A stretch of 38,728 nucleotides of DNA, taken from JAGTJU01 sp038257535. Its GTDB lineage: Bacteria > Myxococcota_A > Polyangia > Fen-1088. This document shows, piece after piece, positions 32,040 to 38,728 of the stretch (its first letter is position 1; the number at the start of each line of letters is the position of its first letter). Made by a program: the position numbers and the translations under genes. The notes beneath the pieces are model-generated. The model was not told where the DNA came from. It did no database searches and saw only the letters and a list, made by a program, of their open reading frames with translations. The DNA is taken from the NCBI GenBank assembly GCA_038257535.1, contig JBBSJE010000031.1, forward strand, positions 1 through 38,728. Direction: 5' to 3'.

Positions 32040-33977
32040 TTATTGCACCACAGGAATGCGAGAGGTCCACTGCGCGATGTGGTTGTTGGAATCAAGATCC
32101 TGAAATGGCAGCGCAAAAGCTGCAAAGCTAGGATCTTTGCCCGCGGTCATGGCCCCCGGATCGATGCCCACCATCCACAGAAGAATGCGGCTGCCCCGCA
32201 AGCCGTAGGCACGTTGGCTGGTGAAGGTAAGCCACAAGAGCCTTCGCTCTTCGCTCAGCTGAAACACAAATGGACTCCATTTGGGATAGGAGTTTACGAT
32301 GTTCACCTTGGTGCCATCCTCGATCCCGGGGTGGTTGGCGTTCGCGAACTCGACGGGGGCCCGATTGCCATCGAAGAACATTCCGAACAGTTTGGACGAA
32401 GGGTCCATATCGAAATCGCACGCGTTGTCTTTCGACTTGCCCTCCGGGCATGTTGATTCATTGAATGCCAAGAAGTCGCTGGTGGGGCTGATGGCCGGGT
32501 AGAATCGATTTTTGCCCATCACCTGCGGCAGCAATTCAACAGGCTCGCTCCAAGAATCACCCTCAGCGCGCACATAAGCCAGGCCGCCACGGAACGACTT
32601 TTGGTCGGTGTTATGCTCGCCAATGGTTGTGAAAGCGATCTTGGCGCCGTCCGGTGACCAATCCGAATGGTTGGGCAGATAGCTTGCCGGCTTGAACATG
32701 GATTTCACAGCGCCGGTGGCGCCATCGAAGAAAATCAGCTGCCCGTAACCCGGGTTATCCTTTAAAGGCTTGTCATTGTATGTGCCCACAAACGCTGAGC
32801 CGTTGGGATTCCATGACTCAAACTGTGAACGTTGAGCCAACGGAAACGGCACCTTGGGCATCTTCGTGGGCATGTCGAGGAGCAGCATGCGGCCGTCGTT
32901 TTGGCCCCCCACGCTTAGAACCATTTTGTCGCCATCGCGGTTCAAGGCGTGACAGCCGGGGCAAGCGTTGCCCGTCATGGGGCCCTTTTTAACCACCACC
33001 TCCGCTTCAACCTGGGTGGTGCTGCCGAAATCCCAGCGCATGATTGCGCCGTCGTCGGTGGTGGTCCAATAGTAAACGGCGCCCAGCAAGTCGTCGCGTG
33101 AGAACATGAGGTCGATGCTGTCACTCTCGCCTTTGCCCGTGCCCGCTTCATCCATACCCCGCACCATCAATTTCACCACGCCGCCGCCGCGGTTCGCCGA
33201 GGTCAGGACTTGCCACACGTTCTTGGCCGCTGCGTAGATGCACCCCTGAACGCCTGCCGGGGACGCGCAACGGGTATACACCTTGAGATCCAGGTACTCG
33301 CTTTGGAACTGCAGCTCGAAAAGCTTGTGCGAGGCGGCAGGGCGAAAATGCACCTCAACGCCAAACAGGTTGGGCGGCAACAACGCGCCGGTGGCGGGAT
33401 ACACAAGCTTGGGCGCCGTTGCGGCGTTCACCGGCGCCATGGCGAATTTGTCTCCCACATCAGCGGGCAAAGGCGTGGCAACCGTTTCGTCCAGGATCAC
33501 GCCACTATATTTGATGTTCAACCGGGCATCGCCCTTCGCGAAGCCCGACATGGCGGTGATCGTAACCGCGCCGCCCACGTTGATTCCCGTGGTCGCTGTG
33601 CCAGTGGCGTCAACGGAGGCGCGCCCCAAATTGTCAGACCGCCAAGTCACCTCGCTGGTGATGTCGCGCTCGGGGTGCTTGTCGAACACCCCAATGGCTT
33701 TGAACTTGGCCGTGGCCGCCATGCCGCCTGTCAAGGTCACCGAAATCATGGGCGGCTCAACGCGAATGCTCTTTAAACCCGGGATGGTCACCAAGCCACC
33801 GCCGCCCGCACCGCCCATACCGCCTGTGCCAGGGCCACCATCGTTGGTGTTCGTGCCTCCGTCGCCAGATCCACCCGATCCGCGGTCGGCGCCGCAAGCG
33901 GCCATAGCCACAAACGCAAGCGCCACGGTCACTTTCACAACTGATCGGGCTGCAAACCCGGATTCTCTTGTACGCAT
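32040..33977 (-). CDS. Propeller lipoprotein with Ig-like domain and a CxxCH heme-type motif
   Basis: A 645-residue predicted lipoprotein. Lipobox FVAMAAC, then a Gly/Asp/Asn/Thr linker, then a Big_2-type Ig-like domain (about 65-155, SIRVEPPMISVTLTGGMAAT, VTWRSDNLGRASVDATGTAT). A second beta region (DETVATPLPADVG...) leads to NACPGCHALNRDG, with C339, C342 and H343 forming a c-type-heme-like CxxCH (codons at 32949-32963). Then comes a TolB/PD40 propeller: SWNPNGSAFVG, DWSPDGAKIAFTT, PAISPTSDFLAFN, PKWSPFVF. This combination is familiar from Myxococcota; function unknown. The ATG at 33975 has AGGAG 6 nt upstream. Covalent heme binding is inferred only from the motif; a second Met or His axial ligand is not obvious. 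Confidence 0.85.
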   Translation of the reverse strand: MRTRESGFAARSVVKVTVALAFVAMAACGADRGSGGSGDGGTNTNDGGPGTGGMGGAGGGGLVTIPGLKSIRVEPPMISVTLTGGMAATAKFKAIGVFDKHPERDITSEVTWRSDNLGRASVDATGTATTGINVGGAVTITAMSGFAKGDARLNIKYSGVILDETVATPLPADVGDKFAMAPVNAATAPKLVYPATGALLPPNLFGVEVHFRPAASHKLFELQFQSEYLDLKVYTRCASPAGVQGCIYAAAKNVWQVLTSANRGGGVVKLMVRGMDEAGTGKGESDSIDLMFSRDDLLGAVYYWTTTDDGAIMRWDFGSTTQVEAEVVVKKGPMTGNACPGCHALNRDGDKMVLSVGGQNDGRMLLLDMPTKMPKVPFPLAQRSQFESWNPNGSAFVGTYNDKPLKDNPGYGQLIFFDGATGAVKSMFKPASYLPNHSDWSPDGAKIAFTTIGEHNTDQKSFRGGLAYVRAEGDSWSEPVELLPQVMGKNRFYPAISPTSDFLAFNESTCPEGKSKDNACDFDMDPSSKLFGMFFDGNRAPVEFANANHPGIEDGTKVNIVNSYPKWSPFVFQLSEERRLLWLTFTSQRAYGLRGSRILLWMVGIDPGAMTAGKDPSFAAFALPFQDLDSNNHIAQWTSRIPVVQ

Positions 33978-34234
33978 TTTGAACTCCTAACAACGCGCGA
34001 GCAGAGCCTGCGCCAACCCGTTGGACAACGGCATGGCAGGAAAGAACTTGAAGTCTAAACCTTAGGGTGTCCCCACTTGGGGAAAACTGCTCACAATGTT
34101 GATCTTCGTACGCTGACGCTCACATTTCCTTCCCCAACCTCCCTAAAGCTTAGGCGGCCAACGTAGGGCGCTGTGGTTCAAATCATCTTTAAGCTTCGTA
34201 GGCGGTCCGTCGATGTCCCCCATGGACCATCTGC

Positions 34235-35254
34235 TTGACCGCGCGCTACCGACAAGAAACCCTAGGCGTCGACGCCGCCCCGGAGCCTCCCGGCGGCGCT
34301 GGGCGGTGCACGGTCAATACGCATACGGCCCTGCCCGCCTTCGGGGGCTCCGTAGACGATTTGCTTCCGCCACCCGTGGTGGATCGCACGATGTCAATCG
34401 GGGATTCTGCCCAGGATCCCCCGCTGCCGCGCGATCCCCGATTGGTGGTGCTGGCAGGTGGCCACGAAACCGATGTGCTGGCTCTGCATCCCGACCGCCC
34501 GTTCGTGATCGGCCGCGAGGAAAGCTGCGATCTTCCGTTGGAGGACGACGGCGTGTCTCGAAAGCACGCGCAGCTGACGATGGGGCCGGAAGGCGTCGTG
34601 TTGGAAGATCTTGGTAGCCGCAACGGCACCTTCGTGGGCAACCAACAGATTCAGCGTCACGTGTTGGCGCCCGACGAGATCATACGCGTGGGCGTGCAAA
34701 CGGTGGTGAAGTTTGCGCTTATGGACGCGATTGAAGAAGAGTACCAGCGGCGCCTGCTGCAGGCAGCTCTTCGCGACGGCCTGACGGGTCTGTTCAACAG
34801 GCGACATTTTGACGAGCGCTTGGCGGCTGAAAGCGCCGCGAGCCGGCGCCACAATCGATCTTTGTCGCTGGCGGTGTTTGACATCGACAACTTCAAGCAG
34901 CTCAACGACACCCACGGTCATGCGGTGGGCGACGAAGCCATCCGCCAGGTGGCGCAGGTGCTGTCGGCGAACGCGCGCAAAGAAGACACGGTGTTTCGTT
35001 ATGGCGGCGAAGAGTTCTGCTTGCTGTTGCGCGAAACCGATCTTGAGGGCGCCATGAAGGCAACGGAGCGTCGCCGTGAACTTATCTCGCGCTTGCGCGT
35101 GAAAGCTGGGCTTAAAGAAATAAGACTCACCGTGAGCGCTGGCGTGGCCGCGTGGCAACCGCACCAAGACGATTACAAGTTATTGGAACGCGCCGACCGG
35201 GCCTTGTACGAGGCCAAAAATCTGGGCAAAAACTGCGTGCGGGCGAGTTCCTGA
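34235..35254 (+). CDS. FHA-GGDEF protein, probable diguanylate cyclase
   Basis: About 339 residues. A forkhead-associated domain (about 70-150; FVIGREESCDLPLEDDGVSR and LEDLGSRNGTFVG) binds phosphothreonine peptides; a helical linker (EEEYQRRLLQAALRDGLTGL) leads to a GGDEF domain with NRRHFDERL, VFDIDNFKQLNDTHGHAVGD and the active-site GGEEF (257-261). An RxxD inhibitory site (R248-D251) stands five residues before it, so c-di-GMP feedback is expected. All catalytic features look intact. The domain pairing links Ser/Thr kinase signalling to c-di-GMP. The TTG at 34235 is taken as the start; the ATG at 34391 is equally plausible since the first 50 residues are not conserved. It precedes ygiQ by 52 bp. 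Confidence 0.9.
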   Translation: MTARYRQETLGVDAAPEPPGGAGRCTVNTHTALPAFGGSVDDLLPPPVVDRTMSIGDSAQDPPLPRDPRLVVLAGGHETDVLALHPDRPFVIGREESCDLPLEDDGVSRKHAQLTMGPEGVVLEDLGSRNGTFVGNQQIQRHVLAPDEIIRVGVQTVVKFALMDAIEEEYQRRLLQAALRDGLTGLFNRRHFDERLAAESAASRRHNRSLSLAVFDIDNFKQLNDTHGHAVGDEAIRQVAQVLSANARKEDTVFRYGGEEFCLLLRETDLEGAMKATERRRELISRLRVKAGLKEIRLTVSAGVAAWQPHQDDYKLLERADRALYEAKNLGKNCVRASS

Positions 35255-35306
35255 GAGATTCAAGCGCGCCGCGTTAAACGAAGCGGCAGGCAAAGCAAAA
35301 ATCGTC

Positions 35307-37508
<2,202 letters not shown>

Positions 37509-37511
37509 CTC

Positions 37512-38165
37512 ATGCGCTTTTCATCGCAACGCCAAAGTTTCACGCGCCGATCGTTGCTCCGAGCCGCGGGTCTCGCTCCCGCGTTGCTTACGGCCTGCGA
37601 TGATGGCGCTGACCCCTCGCCCGACGCCCGCGGGCTAACCGACGCAGGCGCCGACGCGCAAACGGATTGTCTGCCCACAGTGCCAAACACCGAAGGCCCT
37701 TTTTATTTGGCGGGGGCGCCCAACCGCAGCGTGCTGATCACACCTGAAACGCCAGGCACCCGACTTGAGATCACGGGCCGTGTGCTTGAAGACACCGCCT
37801 GTGCGCCTTTGAACTTTGCAACCTTGGAGGTTTGGCAAGCCAACGCTGAGGGGCAATATGATGCTCAAGGCTTTCGCCTTCGGGGGCAGTTGAACACGGG
37901 CAAAGACGGCCGCTTCGAAATAGCCACCATTGTGCCGGGGCGCTATCGCAACGGCGCCAACTTTCGACCGGCGCACATTCACGTGAAAGTCAGCGCCTTT
38001 GGGCATCAGACGTTGACCACGCAGTTGTATTTTGAGGGCGACCCGTTCAATGGCACTGATTCATTTATTCACCCGTCTTTGGTGATGCGGCTTGAAGCTG
38101 GGGCGGCAGGCGTCTTGCGGTCGCGCTTCGACTTCGTTTTGGCACTGGCGAGCAATTTAGAGTAG
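37512..38165 (+). CDS. Exported intradiol ring-cleavage dioxygenase-like protein
   Basis: A 217-residue protein. The N-terminus combines a twin-arginine-like FTRRSLLRAAG with a lipobox LLTAC, so it should be a Tat-exported lipoprotein; an Asp/Ala-rich linker follows. The domain has the catechol/protocatechuate 3,4-dioxygenase features: TEGPFYLAGAPNRS, LEVWQANAEGQYD (first Tyr ligand), GRYRNGANFRPAHIHVKV (second Tyr and the His-x-His pair that bind iron) and LTTQLYFEGDP. All four Fe(III) ligands are therefore present. The cytoplasmic enzymes open aromatic rings; exported single-domain relatives are of unknown substrate. It follows ygiQ by 3 bp and overlaps a convergent reading frame by 9 bp. 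Confidence 0.87.
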   Translation: MRFSSQRQSFTRRSLLRAAGLAPALLTACDDGADPSPDARGLTDAGADAQTDCLPTVPNTEGPFYLAGAPNRSVLITPETPGTRLEITGRVLEDTACAPLNFATLEVWQANAEGQYDAQGFRLRGQLNTGKDGRFEIATIVPGRYRNGANFRPAHIHVKVSAFGHQTLTTQLYFEGDPFNGTDSFIHPSLVMRLEAGAAGVLRSRFDFVLALASNLE

Positions 38166-38555
38166 TGGTAGGTCGCTAATCTTTTGGTCGACGTGAGGGG
38201 CTCGGTCGGCCTGCACGCCTTTGGGGGGCGTGCTCCCTTGGCCGGGCCCCTTCCCGCCTCCGCCACTGGTTTTCCAGCTTTGTTCGGTGGCTTCATAGGT
38301 ACTGCGGCCCAAAATAGCCAAGATCTGATCGCCATCCACAATCTGCTGGCACTGGCTCAGTCTAAGCGGATTCCACGCAACCACTGGGCTGCCGGCACCG
38401 ATGTGCAACACATTATCCGAAGTTGTGCGCGCTAACCCCGGCGCATCAATGGTGACGATCGCAGAAAAGATGAGCGCCAAGTCGGTCGACTTGCAATGGC
38501 CCATGGCAAAGTTGAAACGTGCTGGGCGCGTGCGTAGCGTGGGCCAACGGGGCAT
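38157..38555 (-). CDS. Hypothetical protein, unrecognised
   Basis: A leftward frame of up to 132 residues, convergent with the dioxygenase gene and overlapping it by 9 bp. The middle (MGHCKSTDLALIFSAIVTID through GDQILAILGRSTYEATEQSW) has GC-biased third positions like the neighbouring genes, so I believe it is real; the first 17 residues (MPRWPTLRTRPARF) look less convincing and the ATG inside at MGHCKS may be the start. The C-terminus is Gly/Pro/Lys-rich (SGGGGKGPGQG). No signal peptide or known motif. No family is recognised. Confidence 0.4.
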   Translation of the reverse strand: MPRWPTLRTRPARFNFAMGHCKSTDLALIFSAIVTIDAPGLARTTSDNVLHIGAGSPVVAWNPLRLSQCQQIVDGDQILAILGRSTYEATEQSWKTSGGGGKGPGQGSTPPKGVQADRAPHVDQKISDLPLL

Positions 38556-38587
38556 GACCCGCTCTTGCCCCGCTGTGCTTCGCGGCT

Positions 38588-38728
38588 CTAGTGCACCGCT
38601 TGAGAAATAGAATCAATGCGACATTGGTTGTGTTCAGGCAACATGAGCCAACCGATTTTGATAAAGCTTTCAGCAAAGAACCGGGCGTCGTTGATGGCGA
38701 TTGCAGCGAAGCCCACGGCTCCAGCAAG
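38588..38728 (-). CDS. C-terminal fragment of an unrecognised protein (5' end outside window)
   Basis: A leftward frame open from the right window edge to a TAG at 38588-38590, 46 residues, reading AGAVGFAAIAINDARFFAES and then FIKIGWLMLPEHNQCRID. Its composition is protein-like and differs from the random-looking alternative frames over the same DNA. Too short to assign a family. Confidence 0.4.
   Translation of the reverse strand, partial: LAGAVGFAAIAINDARFFAESFIKIGWLMLPEHNQCRIDSISQAVH

Noticed and set aside
34069..34082. TCCCC-ACTT-GGGGA inverted repeat between the propeller lipoprotein and the FHA-GGDEF gene
   Set aside because: Five-base G/C arms are expected by chance in GC-rich DNA, and nothing else marks it as a site.
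33978..34234. Search of the largest gap (257 bp) for a small gene or RNA
   Set aside because: Apart from the AGGAG ribosome site of the lipoprotein gene, no promoter pair, hairpin with T-run, tRNA-like fold or convincing short gene was seen.
38184..38435. An 83-codon rightward frame after the dioxygenase gene
   Set aside because: The opposite strand over the same DNA has better third-position bias and more protein-like composition.

Overview
The window is a dense, GC-rich (about 60% by eye), mostly housekeeping stretch of a Gram-negative chromosome with almost no intergenic space. The best taxonomic guess is Myxococcota or a related deltaproteobacterial lineage. This rests on low-complexity Gly/Asp/Asn linkers directly after lipobox cysteines, a PEGA-domain secretory protein, a propeller lipoprotein carrying a CxxCH motif, small CxxC proteins and an FHA-GGDEF protein. 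It is an inference from gene style, not from a marker-gene comparison. No phage, IS element, CRISPR array, rRNA or tRNA was seen.

Layout. 1-4100: the N-terminal part of a secreted M16-peptidase-like protein whose zinc site is degenerate, divergent from an MFS exporter that overlaps an RlmD-type rRNA methyltransferase, then a convergent SpoU methylase. 4183-12257: a YceI-like hypothetical gene, then a leftward stress cluster read as hemW, hrcA, grpE, dnaK, dnaJ, M50 membrane protease and zinc-ribbon membrane protein. A terminator separates hemW from hrcA, and an inverted repeat precedes grpE. 12327-15550: a rightward sulfur-trafficking set of cysteine desulfurase, ThiI and LarE. 15605-16204: a leftward vapBC toxin-antitoxin pair. 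16291-17308: a tiny CxxC protein behind a near-consensus promoter, then an M15/DUF882 peptidoglycan peptidase. 17266-23380: a leftward cell-envelope set (PAP2 phosphatase, OmpA/MotB-like protein, PEGA protein) coupled to dnaE. 23493-26606: a lipoprotein and a PQQ-type sugar dehydrogenase. 26613-28903: TolC and MutH. 28923-31394: RlpA, PgeF, RluD and an 88-residue protein. 31553-38728: a DsbD-N-like exported protein, a large propeller lipoprotein, FHA-GGDEF, YgiQ, an exported intradiol dioxygenase, and two incompletely understood leftward reading frames at the edge.

How the genes fit together. The DnaK machine, its repressor HrcA and a membrane-embedded protease form one proteostasis unit. Cysteine desulfurase can hand persulfide sulfur to ThiI, and LarE is a second sulfur transferase beside them. 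Several envelope proteins (RlpA, M15 peptidase, OmpA-like, PAP2, TolC) are scattered among informational genes. Many genes start with TTG or GTG, often overlapping the previous stop codon, so translational coupling seems common.

I found no obviously new multi-gene system. The most interesting leads are MutH in an apparently non-gammaproteobacterial genome with GATC sites that look over-represented, the dnaJ-M50-zinc-ribbon coupling, the unusual regulation around hrcA/grpE (no CIRCE, a different inverted repeat, a terminator abutting hrcA), the sulfur-transfer cluster, and a possible leaderless gene.
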